Part shown: positions 1 through 10,364 of the stretch, piece after piece | Numbering within the stretch: the stretch's first letter is position 1 | Layout: every line of letters starts with the position of its first letter | Assembly: GCF_938015785.1 (NCBI RefSeq) | Contig: NZ_CALLWC010000010.1 | Coordinates: forward strand, 1-64,000 | Reading direction: 5' to 3' | From: an uncultured Campylobacter sp. | Lineage (GTDB): Bacteria > Campylobacterota > Campylobacteria > Campylobacterales > Campylobacteraceae | DNA length: 64,000 nucleotides | Notes under the pieces: generated by a model | The model's database searches: none | What the model was told of the DNA's origin: nothing | The model's input: the letters and a program-made list of their open reading frames with translations, nothing else | Position numbers and translations under genes: made by a program

Positions 1-592
1 GCGAGGCGACGGGCCCGAAAATATATCTCATTTTTGCTCCATGATTTGATTTGCGGGAGTTTGCTTGCGCGCAGAATTTTACTTTAAATTGCGCTTTAAA
101 TTTTGCTTCCGCACGCCGAAATTCAGCACTGCTTTTATGTGAAATTTCACTTCCGCGCTCCGCCCCGCTACGGCGAAATTTTAAGCTTAGAGCTTTAAAT
201 TTATCCTTAAATTTAGGGCGTGCGAGTTATAAATTTAAAGCGCGGGCTAAATTTAAACTCGCGAGCTCGCGGTATTTTACGCCGCCGCATATATAGCGCG
301 TAAAATTTTAAGCCTCGCTCGGCGTAAAAGCGACGTAAAATTTCAAATTTCGGCTAAATTTTAAAATTTAGCGATACCGCCGCGCAAAACGGCGTAGAAT
401 TTTAAAATTTTAGAGCTTTGCGTTCCGCGAGCTGTTTTGACGACGTGAAAGCGGCGCAAAATTTAAAATTTATGGGCAGCGGAAAAATCGCGCGGAAGCA
501 AAACAAGCGACACAAGCGAGCAAAATTTTAAACTACGGCTCTATGAAATTTCACAGCGGCGCGCTGCAAGCGGGCTCTCGTAAAATCAGGTT
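1..592. other. Intergenic region, no gene seen
   Basis: This left-edge stretch holds repeated AAATTT and AAAATTTT words separated by GCGC-rich spacers. The open frames in it have Lys/Phe/Leu/Ala composition dictated by those words and show no family motif or ribosome binding site. I see no tRNA or strong terminator. It lies downstream of hemE, which reads toward it. Confidence 0.6.
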
Positions 593-1639
593 TTAGCGCG
601 CGCTTAGCTCGTGCACCAGATCCACCAGATATTTGGCGTTTTGCACGCTTACGTCGGGCAAAATTCCATGGCCTAGATTAAAGATATGAGCCGCACCCTT
701 CATCGCTGCTAAAATCTCGCGCACGCCCGTTTCTATCGCGCCGCGATCGTATAGCCGCATCGGCTCCAGGTTGCCCTGAAGCGCAAATTTGCCCCCGAGC
801 TGCTCGCGCGCAAGCCCGATCGGAGTGCTCCAATCCACACCCCATACGTCAAAGCTCGCCGCGCCGCGCCGCGCCGCAATACTGCTCAGCCGCGACATCT
901 GCGCGCCCGTGCCCTTGGCAAAGACGATGAGCGGGATATGCGAGAATTTCGCCTTTAAAAATTCCGTGATTTCCAAGATGTATCGCCAGCCGAACTCCTC
1001 ATACGCGCTCGGCTCCAGCGCGCCCGCCCAGCTATCGAATATCTGCACCGCATCGACGCCCGAGCCGATCTGACGCGCCAGATAAAGCTTCGTCGCCTCC
1101 GTAACTAGGCGCAAAATTTCATGCAGAAGCTGCGGATTTTCGTAAAGCATCCTTTTGCAAACGGCGTAATTTTTACTGCCGCCGCCCTCGATCATATAGG
1201 TAGCGATCGTCCACGGCGCGCCGCAAAAGCCGATAAGCGCTTTGTCCGCGGCAAGGCGAGAGCGAGTAAGCGAGATCGTATCATAAACGTATCCAAGCTC
1301 CGCCGCGGCCTTTTGCGGATCAAGGCGTGCCAGATCGCCTCGGGAGCGGATCGGATTGCTAAAGTGCGGCCCTTCGCCCGCTTCGAAGCGCAGATCCATA
1401 CCCATCTGCATCGGCACGACCAAAATATCGCTAAATAAAATCGCCGCATCAACGCCCAAAATCTCCACGGGCTGGATCGTCACCTCGCTAGCGGCGCGAT
1501 AGTCGCGGCACAGGCTCAAAAAATCGCCCGCCCTCTCGCGCACCGCCATGTATTGCGGCAGGTAGCGCCCCGCCTGGCGCATCATCCAAATGGGCGTGTA
1601 TGGGGTCTCTTTGCCGAAGCATGCGTCGATGAAAACCAT
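593..1639 (-). CDS. hemE: Uroporphyrinogen decarboxylase
   Basis: HemE removes the four acetate carboxyls of uroporphyrinogen III to give coproporphyrinogen III in cytoplasmic heme synthesis. The 348-residue protein has the family's usual length. It carries the N-terminal signature [15 protein letters not shown] near residue 16, whose arginines bind substrate, the segment [10 protein letters not shown] with the catalytic-site Asp near residue 70, and [16 protein letters not shown] near residue 138. The C-terminal part includes GNLEP and NLGHGILPD, all typical of HemE. The start is the ATG two bases downstream of the stop of the membrane-protein gene at 1642-2133, so the two are probably cotranscribed. 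Nothing looks damaged. Confidence 0.97.
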   Translation of the reverse strand: MVFIDACFGKETPYTPIWMMRQAGRYLPQYMAVRERAGDFLSLCRDYRAASEVTIQPVEILGVDAAILFSDILVVPMQMGMDLRFEAGEGPHFSNPIRSRGDLARLDPQKAAAELGYVYDTISLTRSRLAADKALIGFCGAPWTIATYMIEGGGSKNYAVCKRMLYENPQLLHEILRLVTEATKLYLARQIGSGVDAVQIFDSWAGALEPSAYEEFGWRYILEITEFLKAKFSHIPLIVFAKGTGAQMSRLSSIAARRGAASFDVWGVDWSTPIGLAREQLGGKFALQGNLEPMRLYDRGAIETGVREILAAMKGAAHIFNLGHGILPDVSVQNAKYLVDLVHELSAR

Positions 1640-1641
1640 TT

Positions 1642-2133
1642 TTATCCTTTAAATTTACTCAAAATATACAAAGCCAAACAAACCGCAAAGATAGCCCCTG
1701 CTAGCAAAATCATATCCAAAGGGGTAGTAAAATCGGTGTGCAAAATTCGCTTGAAAAAATCCACTACCAGCACCATTATGATGACGCTACCGAGTTTGTG
1801 CTTCAGCTCATCCAGCGAGGCGATCTTTAAAACTTGTAAATTTAGATCCACAAACTCGTCAATAAACAGCTCATAAATTCCAAATACGAAGATTAGCAGC
1901 ACTATAGCGACCAGATACAGATCGATCGCCGTTATTATCTCGCTTAAAATATCGACGTAAAGCGCTCCCTCTCTCTGCGAGGCTAGGAAAAATTCTACGA
2001 TTTTATAGAGCGCCGAACAGATTTCGTAGCTTGCCATCACAAATATCGCTGCGCCTGCCGCGATGCAAAAAAGTACCGGCAGGAGGGTTAAAAATTTGCT
2101 GCAAAGTAAAAATTTTTCAAATAGAGTTTTCAT
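1642..2133 (-). CDS. YqhA/UPF0114-like membrane protein
   Basis: A 163-residue integral membrane protein with about four hydrophobic segments (roughly residues 14-45, 66-90, 110-128 and 136-158). The central stretch with GIYELFID followed by a LASLDELKxKL-like segment resembles the UPF0114 (YqhA) family of bacterial inner-membrane proteins, whose function is not known. The gene sits directly upstream of hemE with two bases between them, suggesting one transcript, though a role in heme synthesis would be pure inference. Family assignment is by motif memory. Confidence 0.75.
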   Translation of the reverse strand: MKTLFEKFLLCSKFLTLLPVLFCIAAGAAIFVMASYEICSALYKIVEFFLASQREGALYVDILSEIITAIDLYLVAIVLLIFVFGIYELFIDEFVDLNLQVLKIASLDELKHKLGSVIIMVLVVDFFKRILHTDFTTPLDMILLAGAIFAVCLALYILSKFKG

Positions 2134-2434
2134 TTCTTCCTTAAATTTTAATCTGAGATTAGCCGCTCCGCAAACGGACGTATAAATTTAAAAGCCGCTC
2201 CATGCCGAAGCGTTCGTTTAAATTTACGCTCGTTTGCAATCGCATAAATTTACCCCATTTAATCGCGCCTATTTGAGTCTTTAAAATTTTGCGCCAGGTT
2301 AAAGGCGCAAAATTTCAGCTCGCGGCGTTAAATTTTAACTAAGTTGATTTGCAAATTTATTCGCGCGGCCTCGGCGCCGAAATCACGCACGCGACCGTAT
2401 CCGCGCGCAAAGCGGCAGCTTCGCTAAATTTATC
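2134..2434. other. Intergenic region, nothing recognised
   Basis: About 300 bases between asd and the YqhA-like gene, both minus strand. It contains several AAATTT/AAAATTTT words and GC-rich spacers. I see no convincing promoter, hairpin with a T tract, or coding frame. Confidence 0.5.
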
Positions 2435-3466
2435 CTACTTGTCTTGCTGCATATCGATCCAGCGAAGCGCGATGCGCACGGCGTTTGTAGCCGCTCCGAC
2501 GCGGATCTGATCGGCGCTGCACCAAAGATGCAAAATTTTATCGTCGAAATTGTCCCTGCGAAGCCTGCCGACGTAGGTTTCGTTCGTGTCGCTCGAAAGC
2601 AGCGGCATCGGATATTCGTTTTTGCTCGGATCGTCTACAAGCACGATGCTAGGCGCGTTTCTTAAAATTTCACGCACGCGGCTAATCTCGAAATCCTTTT
2701 TAAATTTTATCGTGATCGCCTCGCTGTGGCTGCGAAGTACCGGCACGCGCACGCAAGTAGCCGAAACGGCGAAGTTTTTATGCAAAATTTTCCGCGTTTC
2801 GTTCACCATCTTCATCTCTTCTTTGGTGTAGTCGTTGTCCAAAAATACATCGATGTGCGGGATGACATTCATCGCGATCTGATGCGGGAAAACCTTCGGC
2901 TCGCACTCATCAAGCTTAAAAGCGAAAAACTGCTGCAGTTGCCCTACAAGCTCGCTCATACCCTCTTTACCTGCACCGCTTGTCGCCTGGTAGGTGCTTA
3001 CGTCCACGCGCTCTATTTCAAACGCGTCATCAAGCGGCTTTAAAATTTGAACCATCTGGATAGTTGAGCAGTTCGGATTAGCAATGATGCCTGTCTCTTC
3101 CCATAGCTTTATATCCTGAGGATTACACTCGGGCACTACGAGCGGGACATTTTCTTGCATGCGAAAGTGGCTCGTGTTGTCGATCACCACCGCGCCGCTT
3201 GCCGCCGCAAATGGCACGTAATGCGCCGAAATGGAGCCGCCCGCGCTAAAAAACGCGATGTCGATCTCGTTTTCGTCGAAGGTGCTGTCCGTTAGCTCCC
3301 TCACGACGTATTCTTTGCCGCGAAATTCCACCTTCTCGCCCGCGCTCTTTGCGCTTGCAAGCGGCAGTATGTCCTTTACGGGGAAGTTCATCTCGTCTAA
3401 GACGCGTAAAATCTCCTCGCCTACGGCGCCGGTAGCGCCTACGATGGCGATATTGTAACTACTCAT
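2435..3466 (-). CDS. asd: Aspartate-semialdehyde dehydrogenase
   Basis: Asd reduces aspartyl phosphate to aspartate semialdehyde with NADPH, feeding lysine/diaminopimelate, threonine and methionine synthesis. The 343-residue product begins with the Rossmann motif [12 protein letters not shown] (about residues 9-20). It has the active-site segment NPNCSTIQM with the nucleophilic Cys near residue 133, a second active-site region around [12 protein letters not shown], and the acid/base His in [12 protein letters not shown]. Length fits the family. Its start overlaps the 3' end of gyrA by 8 bases, indicating translational coupling downstream of gyrA. Confidence 0.97.
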   Translation of the reverse strand: MSSYNIAIVGATGAVGEEILRVLDEMNFPVKDILPLASAKSAGEKVEFRGKEYVVRELTDSTFDENEIDIAFFSAGGSISAHYVPFAAASGAVVIDNTSHFRMQENVPLVVPECNPQDIKLWEETGIIANPNCSTIQMVQILKPLDDAFEIERVDVSTYQATSGAGKEGMSELVGQLQQFFAFKLDECEPKVFPHQIAMNVIPHIDVFLDNDYTKEEMKMVNETRKILHKNFAVSATCVRVPVLRSHSEAITIKFKKDFEISRVREILRNAPSIVLVDDPSKNEYPMPLLSSDTNETYVGRLRRDNFDDKILHLWCSADQIRVGAATNAVRIALRWIDMQQDK

Positions 3467-6203
3467 CCTCTCCTCCTTTTAAAATTTCATCGCTAGGGCC
3501 GTCGCTCTGCGAATCTTTGCTATCTAAATTTGAATTTAATAAATTTTCATCCTGCGCAAGCTCGTCCGTTTCGCCCTCGTCGCCCTCCTCGGCTTTCGGG
3601 CAGGTCGCGATGCTCACGACGTCGTCGCCCTCGACATTTACGACGATGACGCCGCTGGTGTTACGGCCCGCTTTGCGGATGCTTTGCATATCTACGCGGA
3701 TCATCTTGCCGCTCGTAGTAAGCGCCATAAGATCCATCTCCTCATCGACCATCACGACGCCGATGAGCTCGCCCGTGCGGTTGGTGAGCTTCATGCAGAT
3801 GACGCCCTTGCCGCCGCGGTTTGTGAGGCGATACTCGCTCGCGGTCGTGCGCTTGCCGATACCCTTTTGGCTCACGCTTAAAATTTCTTGCATATCGCTT
3901 AGAATAAACGCGGCGCCGATAACCTCGTCGCCTTTTTCTTTAAATTTAATACCCTTTACGCCGCGAGCGATGCGCCCCATCTGGCGAATTTTATTTAGAT
4001 TAAATTTAAGGCACATTCCCTTTTTCGTAGCGATGAAGAGCATATTTTCGTTAGCGCTTTGCGGCTCGCCATCTTGAGCGCCCTCGCCTTGCGAAATTTC
4101 ATCTGAAATTTCATCCGCGCTTCCCTCCAAAATATCCTGCTCGATCTGCTCTAAAACTTCCTCGGCTTCGCCGCCGTCCAGATCGTCGCCGCTTAGAGTG
4201 CCTCCTTTGTAGTTTTGCATCTCCTCGGCGCTGTTTGGAGCGATAAGCGCGGTCACTAGCGTATCGTCCTCATCCAGGCTGATAGCACGGATTCCGAGTG
4301 AACGGATGTTTTTAAACTCGCTTAAATTCGTGCGTTTTACGATGCCGTTGCGAGTGAAAAATACGAGCGACTTGCTCGGATCAAAATCGGTCGTAGGGAT
4401 GATCGCCATGATCTTTTCGTCCGCGCCGAGCTGGATTAAATTTACGACCGCCTTGCCCTTTGCGGTGCGCGAGCCTTCCGGAATTTTATAAACTTTGAGC
4501 CAGTAAAGCTGCCCGCGGTCGGTGATAAACATAAGCGTATCGTGGGTGTTGGACGTAAAAAAGCTCTCGATGAAGTCATCATCGTATGTCGTGACCGCCA
4601 CGCGCCCCTTGCCGCCGCGCTTTTGCTTCTCGTAAGTCTTGCTAGGCACGCGCTTAATGTAGCCGCGGTGAGTGATCGTAACGACCATATTTTCATTCGC
4701 GATTAAATCTTCTATGTCGATATCCTCGTAGTCATCGACGATTTCGGTGATGCGCGGGCATTTAAATTTATCCTTGATCTCCAAAAGCTCATCTTTGATG
4801 ATCCCCTCAATCAGCTCCTCGCTCTTTAGGATCGCATCAAGTCGCTTTATCTCGGCTAAAATTTCCTTTAGCTCCTCCTCGATCTTTTCGCGCTCAAGTC
4901 CCGTTAGGCGGCTTAGCCTCATATCTAAAATCGCGCCCGATTGCGCCTCGCTAAGGCCGAATCTGCTCATTAAATTTTCGCGCGCGACGTTTGTATCGGC
5001 GGAGTTTCTAATCACGTCGATCACTTCGTCGATATTATCTAGCGCGATCTTTAAGCCCTCTAAGATGTGCGCTCTAGCACGGGCTTTTTGAAGCTCAAAA
5101 ATTGTGCGGCGGATGATGACGGTTTTTCTGTGGTTCAAAAACAGCTTCAAAAGCTCTATCAGCGTGAAAATCTTCGGTTCCTTGCCGTCGATTGCGAGCA
5201 TTATCACGCCGAAGGTCGCCTCCATCGTGGTTTGCTTAAATAGATTATTCAGCACGATCTCGCTCATCGCGTCGCGCTTAAGCTCGATTACCACGCGAAT
5301 TCCGTCGCGATCGCTCTCGTCGCGCACCTCGGAGATGCCCTCGATCTGCTTTTCTTTTACGAGATCTGCGATCTGCTCGATCAGGCGCGCTTTATTGGTC
5401 TGATACGGCAGCTCGTCGATTACGATGACGTCTTTACTAGCCTTTTTTTCGATATGGGTTTTAGCGCGAATTTTAACGCGCCCTCTGCCCGTTTTATACG
5501 CCTCGATAATCCCTTTTTTGCCGTAGATTATGCCGCCGGTCGGAAAATCGGGACCCTTGATCTCGCCCATGATCTCCTCTAAGCTTGCGTTTTTATTCTC
5601 AAGCAGTATCAAAAGACCGCCCACAAGCTCATCTAGGCTGTGCGGCGGGATATTCGTCGCCATTCCCACGGCGATTCCGCTCGAGCCGTTAAGCAGCAAA
5701 TTCGGCACGCGCGCAGGCAATACGTCGGGCTCATTTAGGCTCTCATCGTAGTTCGGTACGAAATCGACCGTCTCTTTATCCAGGTCTTTTAAAAGCTCCT
5801 CGGCTAGCGGCGTCATACGCGCTTCGGTATACCTCATCGCCGCCGCGCCGTCGCCGTCAATCGATCCGAAGTTACCCTGCCCGTCCACGGAAGGAATTCT
5901 CATCGAAAAGCTCTGCGCCATTCGCACGAGCGCGTTGTAAACGGCGGTATCTCCGTGCGGATGGTATTTACCAATGACGTCGCCTACGATACGAGCGGAT
6001 TTTTTGTATGGCTGGCGAGAGCCCACGCCAAGATCGTTCATCGCATATAAAATTCGCCTATGCACAGGCTTTAGGCCGTCTCTGGCGTCCGGTAGCGCAC
6101 GACCGATGATAACGCTCATCGAGTAATCAAGATAGCTCGTCTTGATCGATTCCTCGACGTCGATATCGATGATCTCTTGATTTTCAAAAATATTTTCTTG
6201 CAT
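3459..6203 (-). CDS. gyrA: DNA gyrase subunit A
   Basis: GyrA is the breakage-reunion subunit of DNA gyrase, which introduces negative supercoils. The 914-residue protein has the N-terminal winged-helix domain with [11 protein letters not shown] (residues 79-89) and the catalytic Tyr in AAMRYTE at residue 125, the same numbering as I recall for C. jejuni, followed by a coiled-coil and the beta-pinwheel C-terminal domain. The quinolone-determining region has Thr at position 86 (wild type) but Asn at position 90, where C. jejuni has Asp. It is longer than the roughly 860 residues typical of the genus because of an acidic insertion at about residues 655-716 and an acidic tail from about residue 866. 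It heads a minus-strand group with asd. Confidence 0.98.
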   Translation of the reverse strand: MQENIFENQEIIDIDVEESIKTSYLDYSMSVIIGRALPDARDGLKPVHRRILYAMNDLGVGSRQPYKKSARIVGDVIGKYHPHGDTAVYNALVRMAQSFSMRIPSVDGQGNFGSIDGDGAAAMRYTEARMTPLAEELLKDLDKETVDFVPNYDESLNEPDVLPARVPNLLLNGSSGIAVGMATNIPPHSLDELVGGLLILLENKNASLEEIMGEIKGPDFPTGGIIYGKKGIIEAYKTGRGRVKIRAKTHIEKKASKDVIVIDELPYQTNKARLIEQIADLVKEKQIEGISEVRDESDRDGIRVVIELKRDAMSEIVLNNLFKQTTMEATFGVIMLAIDGKEPKIFTLIELLKLFLNHRKTVIIRRTIFELQKARARAHILEGLKIALDNIDEVIDVIRNSADTNVARENLMSRFGLSEAQSGAILDMRLSRLTGLEREKIEEELKEILAEIKRLDAILKSEELIEGIIKDELLEIKDKFKCPRITEIVDDYEDIDIEDLIANENMVVTITHRGYIKRVPSKTYEKQKRGGKGRVAVTTYDDDFIESFFTSNTHDTLMFITDRGQLYWLKVYKIPEGSRTAKGKAVVNLIQLGADEKIMAIIPTTDFDPSKSLVFFTRNGIVKRTNLSEFKNIRSLGIRAISLDEDDTLVTALIAPNSAEEMQNYKGGTLSGDDLDGGEAEEVLEQIEQDILEGSADEISDEISQGEGAQDGEPQSANENMLFIATKKGMCLKFNLNKIRQMGRIARGVKGIKFKEKGDEVIGAAFILSDMQEILSVSQKGIGKRTTASEYRLTNRGGKGVICMKLTNRTGELIGVVMVDEEMDLMALTTSGKMIRVDMQSIRKAGRNTSGVIVVNVEGDDVVSIATCPKAEEGDEGETDELAQDENLLNSNLDSKDSQSDGPSDEILKGGEDE

Positions 6204-6241
6204 AAAAATCCTTTTAAAATTTAACGAGCGATTATAGCGAA

Positions 6242-6859
6242 TTATTCTTTTGCATTAGCTAAAACCAAGCCGCACACGGGCATAAAGCCGCCATCGATCA
6301 AGCTCTCGCGCGCTTGCAGCATGCTAAGGCCCGAGGTGATGATGTCATCTACCAGGATCACGGGGAATTGCGGCGGGGTTAAAATTTTAAAATTTCGCTT
6401 GTGCTTTAGGCGAAATTCCAGACTCTGCCCCGTGTATTTGACGCGGTTTTGCGCGCGCAGGCAGTGAAATTTAGGCCCCACAAGCTCGCTTTTTAGTGCG
6501 CGGGCTAAGATCGCCGTGTGTGAATAGCCACTGCGTGCGTCATCATCTAGCGGCACGGCGTTAAATTTAAAAACCCCGTTCGTTTTAAACGCTTCGTAGT
6601 TTTGCGGATTTGCTGAAATTTCGCGCTGCAGATGAAGCGGGAATTTTGCTAAGCTTAAAGAGGCTATGCGCGCAAGCACCGCAGCGCCGTATTCGTGATG
6701 TTTAGAAAGTATAAGCTCTCGAATTTCGGAGTAGCCATAGTAGTAAAAAACGCTAAAGCCCTCCACCTGCCGCATACTTAGGTGGCATTCGGCTAAATTT
6801 GCGGCGCAGGCGGCGCAGATCGTGCGCAGGCTAAACGCGCCGCAATTTACGCAGCGCAT
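6242..6859 (-). CDS. ComF-family phosphoribosyltransferase-like protein
   Basis: A 205-residue protein of the ComF/GntX type. The N-terminus has a four-Cys putative zinc site (MRCVNCGAF then ICAAC, residues 3-18). The C-terminus has a type I phosphoribosyltransferase PRPP loop, [11 protein letters not shown], around residue 168. ComF proteins support DNA uptake in naturally competent bacteria, but the biochemical substrate is not established, so I keep the call general. The gene begins one base before the stop of the upstream lipoprotein gene and lies just upstream of gyrA. A ComF-like gene beside gyrA is an arrangement I recall from C. jejuni. Confidence 0.85.
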   Translation of the reverse strand: MRCVNCGAFSLRTICAACAANLAECHLSMRQVEGFSVFYYYGYSEIRELILSKHHEYGAAVLARIASLSLAKFPLHLQREISANPQNYEAFKTNGVFKFNAVPLDDDARSGYSHTAILARALKSELVGPKFHCLRAQNRVKYTGQSLEFRLKHKRNFKILTPPQFPVILVDDIITSGLSMLQARESLIDGGFMPVCGLVLANAKE

Positions 6860-7408
6860 CTAAAGCGTCAAGATGATTTGATCGGCGGATTTTTTGACGA
6901 TGTCGCCAAGCAAGCTTTGCACAAAAGGATTAAGCGATCTAGCCGTGCGAAGCGCGGTAAATTGGCTCTGATCCTGCGAAACGCGCTTGGTCGTAGTTTT
7001 GTTGCCCTGCACGATAGAGATCGCGATCTCGCCTCTTGCGCTCATATTTTCTTTCGAGTAGCCGTTGATCGCCGCCGAGATGCTTCTAATATTTACGGTT
7101 ACGATATTCGGGCTTGCCGGATCGATCCTTACGCCACGAGCCTCAAGCTCCGCGCGCAAAGCCTTGTCGAACCACGCCGAGAGATTATTTTTTAAAAGCA
7201 CCTCATCGACGAGTTTGCCGTCGTTGTCGTTTATAACGGCGATTACCATCTGATTTTCGCGCTGATCGTTGATCGCGTTGATATTTACCGACTTGCCGCT
7301 TACGGTCTGATCGGCCTTAGAAAGATACGGATTTAGGCTAATGACGCTGCTGGTTTGCGAGCAGGCGACAAAAAATAGCGCGAATACGCCGATTAAAAAT
7401 TTTTTCAT
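6860..7408 (-). CDS. YajG-like lipoprotein
   Basis: A predicted 182-residue lipoprotein. I place the start at 7408, ten codons inside the longest frame, because MKKFLIGVFALFFVACSQ is a complete lipoprotein signal with lipobox FVAC at residues 13-16 and an AAAGGA-type ribosome site precedes it. The mature part, with NPYLSKADQTVSGKSVNINAIND and ARGEIAISI segments, resembles the YajG family of enterobacterial lipoproteins of unknown function. It abuts the ComF-type gene and is probably cotranscribed with it. The assignment to YajG is moderate; membrane anchoring is well supported. Confidence 0.8.
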   Translation of the reverse strand: MKKFLIGVFALFFVACSQTSSVISLNPYLSKADQTVSGKSVNINAINDQRENQMVIAVINDNDGKLVDEVLLKNNLSAWFDKALRAELEARGVRIDPASPNIVTVNIRSISAAINGYSKENMSARGEIAISIVQGNKTTTKRVSQDQSQFTALRTARSLNPFVQSLLGDIVKKSADQIILTL

Positions 7409-7500
7409 TTTTATCCTTTTTCTGAAATTCGGGCGCATTGTAGCACTAAATTTAAAATTTATAGATTTTTTTGTATCATTGCGGGATCAAAGGAGAAATT

Positions 7501-9573
7501 TTGCAAGCACTCGCTTTAAAATACAGACCCAAAAGCTTCGAGCAGCTCATCGGTCAAGACGCCGTCGCCAAAAGCCTCGCGCACGCGCTGGATTCGGGCA
7601 GACTGAGCCACGCATATCTTTTCAGCGGACTTCGCGGCAGCGGCAAAACCTCGACGGCTAGGATTTTTGCCAAAGCGCTTTTATGCGATAAAGGCCCTAC
7701 CGGCAAGCCGTGCGAGATCTGCGATAACTGCGTAATGGCAAACGAGGGACGCCACATCGACATCATCGAGATGGACGCCGCCAGCCATCGCAAGATCGAC
7801 GATATCCGCGAGCTCATCGAGCAGACGAAGTATCATCCCGCAAGCGCGCGCTTTAAAATTTTCATCATCGACGAGGTGCATATGCTCACCAAAGAGGCCT
7901 CCAATGCGCTTTTAAAAACGCTTGAGGAGCCGCCTAGCTACGTAAAATTTATCCTTGCGACTACCGATCCGCTCAAGCTTCCCATCACGGTGCTATCGCG
8001 CACGCAGCACTTTCGCTTTAAGCCGATCGCCAAAAGCGCCGTCGTGGCGCACCTCACGCAAATTTTAAAAACCGAAAACATCGCTTACGAAGAGGGCGCG
8101 CTCGAAATTCTAGCACGCAGCGGCTCGGGCTCGCTACGAGATACGCTCACGCTCCTTGATCAGGCGATTATCTTTAGCCGCGAAGGCATCACGCAGCGCG
8201 CGATCGCCGATATGTTGGGCTTGCTCGATCCTGCTAAAATAGGCGAAATTTTAGACGTCGTGCTGCGCCAAGACCGTGCGGGCGCGATCGAGATCATCAA
8301 AGAGGTCGAAAACTACAACGCCGAGACGATAATCGACGAGATGATCGCAAATTTAAAGGATAAATTCCTGCGCCGCGACGCGAAATTTAGCCTGCTGATG
8401 TATGAGCGGTTTTTCCGCATTTTAGCGGGCGCTAAGAGCATGCTCGCCATCAGCCCGGACAACACTTACGCGATCTCTATGATGATTTTTATGATGATGG
8501 AGGCGGTCAATCTGCGCGAGATCGACGAGCTGATCGAGGTCGGCAGATCCCTGGATCAAGGCGAGGGCTATGCTTCCGCTTCGGCGCCTAATTTAAACGC
8601 GCAAAGCTCCGCGCCGAATTTTAGGTCAAATTTCAACCAAAGCGCGGCATTTGCGCCAAATAGTGAGCCGGACGGCGCGGCTTTTGCACCGAGCGACCAG
8701 AGTAGCGCGACAAGCGGCGTGCCTAGCTTTACGGCAAGCGCAAAACGTCCCGCAAGCCCTGCGCAAAACTTCGGTGCGGCAAAACAAAGCCCTGACGCAA
8801 GCAGTGAGATCAAACCGGGCGCAACGGCGCAGGCTCAAAATTCTAGCTCTTCCGTCAAAACGGGCGCTCAAAATGAAATTTACGAGAATTTTTTAGCCAA
8901 AATTTACGACCGCGATTATGATCTGGGCGAGAAATTTAGCAAGTGCGTGGAATTTTTAAAGTTCGAGCGCGGCACGCTGTATCTGCTCTCGCGCGCGCAG
9001 GGGCAGGACAGAGAGTACCTGCGCAAGGGCTCGCGAGCGATAAATAGCGTGCTAAAATCGCTCTTCGGCGAGAGCGCGTCCATCAAGATCGAGCAGGGCG
9101 CGCCGCAGAAGCAAGAAAATTTTGCGCCGAGCGGCGCGGAAAACTCCGCCCCAAGCAGCAAAGATAGCGCAGCAAAGGACGCTGCAAGTAGCGCAGAAAA
9201 ACCGCTTGAAAATTCTAGCGCCACGACAAGCGGCGCGCAAAATTCCGACTCGGGCGCAAGCAAGACCGCAAACTCCAAGCAAAATGAAATTTCAAACAGC
9301 GGCGAAAATTCCGAAGAAAATTCCGTGCCGAAAGAGGCAAAACCGCAAAAAAACGGCGCTAGCGGCGAGGGCGAAAAACAGCCGCCCAAGGACGATCTGT
9401 TAAGATCCACCGATCCGCAAAACTACGCCGCAAAGCCCCGCGATACGAGTAAGAGCGTACGCGCCGCCAAGGCAGGTCTCGCCGAGCTCGCAAACGGCGC
9501 ACAGGACGGCAAGGAAATTTTGATCTCCGAGATGAATAGACTATTCGGCGAGCCCACCAAAATCACGGAATAG
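7501..9573 (+). CDS. dnaX: DNA polymerase III subunit gamma/tau
   Basis: DnaX is the ATPase of the clamp loader; its tau form also tethers the polymerase cores. I choose the TTG at 7501 as start because AAAGGAGAAAT lies immediately upstream and the product then starts LQALALKYRPKSF, typical of DnaX; the in-frame TTG at 7471 has no ribosome site. The 690-residue protein has Walker A GLRGSGKTS (residues 43-51), a zinc module with Cys62, 71, 74 and 77, and Walker B IIDEVH (Asp124). Two Ala/Ser/Asn-rich low-complexity stretches, about residues 365-455 and 535-640, flank a conserved block. A possible -1 frameshift signal lies at 9333-9385. The gene is divergent from the lipoprotein gene at 6860-7408. 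Confidence 0.96.
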   Translation: MQALALKYRPKSFEQLIGQDAVAKSLAHALDSGRLSHAYLFSGLRGSGKTSTARIFAKALLCDKGPTGKPCEICDNCVMANEGRHIDIIEMDAASHRKIDDIRELIEQTKYHPASARFKIFIIDEVHMLTKEASNALLKTLEEPPSYVKFILATTDPLKLPITVLSRTQHFRFKPIAKSAVVAHLTQILKTENIAYEEGALEILARSGSGSLRDTLTLLDQAIIFSREGITQRAIADMLGLLDPAKIGEILDVVLRQDRAGAIEIIKEVENYNAETIIDEMIANLKDKFLRRDAKFSLLMYERFFRILAGAKSMLAISPDNTYAISMMIFMMMEAVNLREIDELIEVGRSLDQGEGYASASAPNLNAQSSAPNFRSNFNQSAAFAPNSEPDGAAFAPSDQSSATSGVPSFTASAKRPASPAQNFGAAKQSPDASSEIKPGATAQAQNSSSSVKTGAQNEIYENFLAKIYDRDYDLGEKFSKCVEFLKFERGTLYLLSRAQGQDREYLRKGSRAINSVLKSLFGESASIKIEQGAPQKQENFAPSGAENSAPSSKDSAAKDAASSAEKPLENSSATTSGAQNSDSGASKTANSKQNEISNSGENSEENSVPKEAKPQKNGASGEGEKQPPKDDLLRSTDPQNYAAKPRDTSKSVRAAKAGLAELANGAQDGKEILISEMNRLFGEPTKITE
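9333..9385 (+). promoter_or_regulatory. Candidate -1 ribosomal frameshift signal in dnaX
   Basis: An A7C run gives the heptamer A AAA AAC at 9348-9354 in the reading frame needed for -1 slippage. An AAAGAGG purine stretch (9331-9337) ends ten bases upstream. A GCGGC/GCCGC stem (9362-9366 with 9381-9385) begins seven bases downstream. After a -1 shift the next codons are CGG CGC TAG, so a product of about 620 residues would terminate at once, lacking the last 70 or so residues. This mirrors the layout of the E. coli dnaX signal, but AAC is a weaker second codon than AAG and the region is low complexity, so chance is possible. Confidence 0.4.
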
Positions 9574-10364
9574 CGCTCGCTGCGGATAAATTTACGCCGC
9601 GCCGCGCGATTTTAAATTTGAGCATGCCAAAACGATATAGAAATTTACGCGGCGAAGCAAGCCTGCGCGATTTTAAAATTTAAACGGCAAAGGCGGTGTC
9701 TAAATTTACGCGATAGACCAAAACTGCGCGATAAATTTTAAAATTTTGCGGCGCGCGATCGAGCTCTAAAAAGCAAGCTTTAAATTTGATCGTCAAAGCG
9801 AGCTTTAAATTTTCACCAAAGCAAAGCAGGCTTCAAATTTAACCGCGCTGGCGATCCAAAATTCATACGCCGCGGCAGTCTAAATTTAGCGCACCGCAAT
9901 TATCCGCGCAGTCTGTCCCATGCGAGCTCAAAATTTAAATTTAAACGCACTCTCCGCAGTTCAAAAATAAAATTTGCGCGTTTGCATAGCGAATATAAAA
10001 TTCCGCGCTCATCCGCACCCTGCCCTCCGTGATACGACTTTAGCTGTACCGTGCTCCCGCCTGATGCGCTCTCTCAGACTTTCATCAAACTTTACGATAC
10101 GGTTTTGCCCGCAATCTGCGCGGCTGCTCGTACAAAAACGCGGGCGCCGATCGCTCGCGGGCGCCGTAAGTCAAAGCCGAATTTCGCCAAAAGTAAAGCC
10201 GCGGCGAGCCGAGGCGCCCTGAAATTTTAAAAATTTATCTCACAAACGTGCGGCGGTCCGCGATGCTCGCTTATGAATTTTACGCGAACGCGGCGGGCGA
10301 ATTAGCTAAAATTTAGCGCTTTTGGTGTAGAATTAGAGCAAATTTCAATCCAAAGGTCATCAAA
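9574..10364. other. Intergenic region with dense AAATTT words
   Basis: About 790 bases between dnaX and prs. AAATTT or AAAATTT occurs every few tens of bases, separated by GCGC-rich spacers. I found no gene-like frame. An extended -10-like TGTAGAAT at 10326-10333 may be the prs promoter, and AAAGG just before the prs ATG is its ribosome site. Confidence 0.5.

Noticed and set aside
7471..7500. Upstream TTG as the dnaX start
   Set aside because: No ribosome site precedes it, while AAAGGAG lies just before the TTG at 7501, and the extra residues do not resemble DnaX.
9974..10222. 82-codon frame between dnaX and prs
   Set aside because: No ribosome site or recognisable motif and composition typical of GC-rich spacer DNA.
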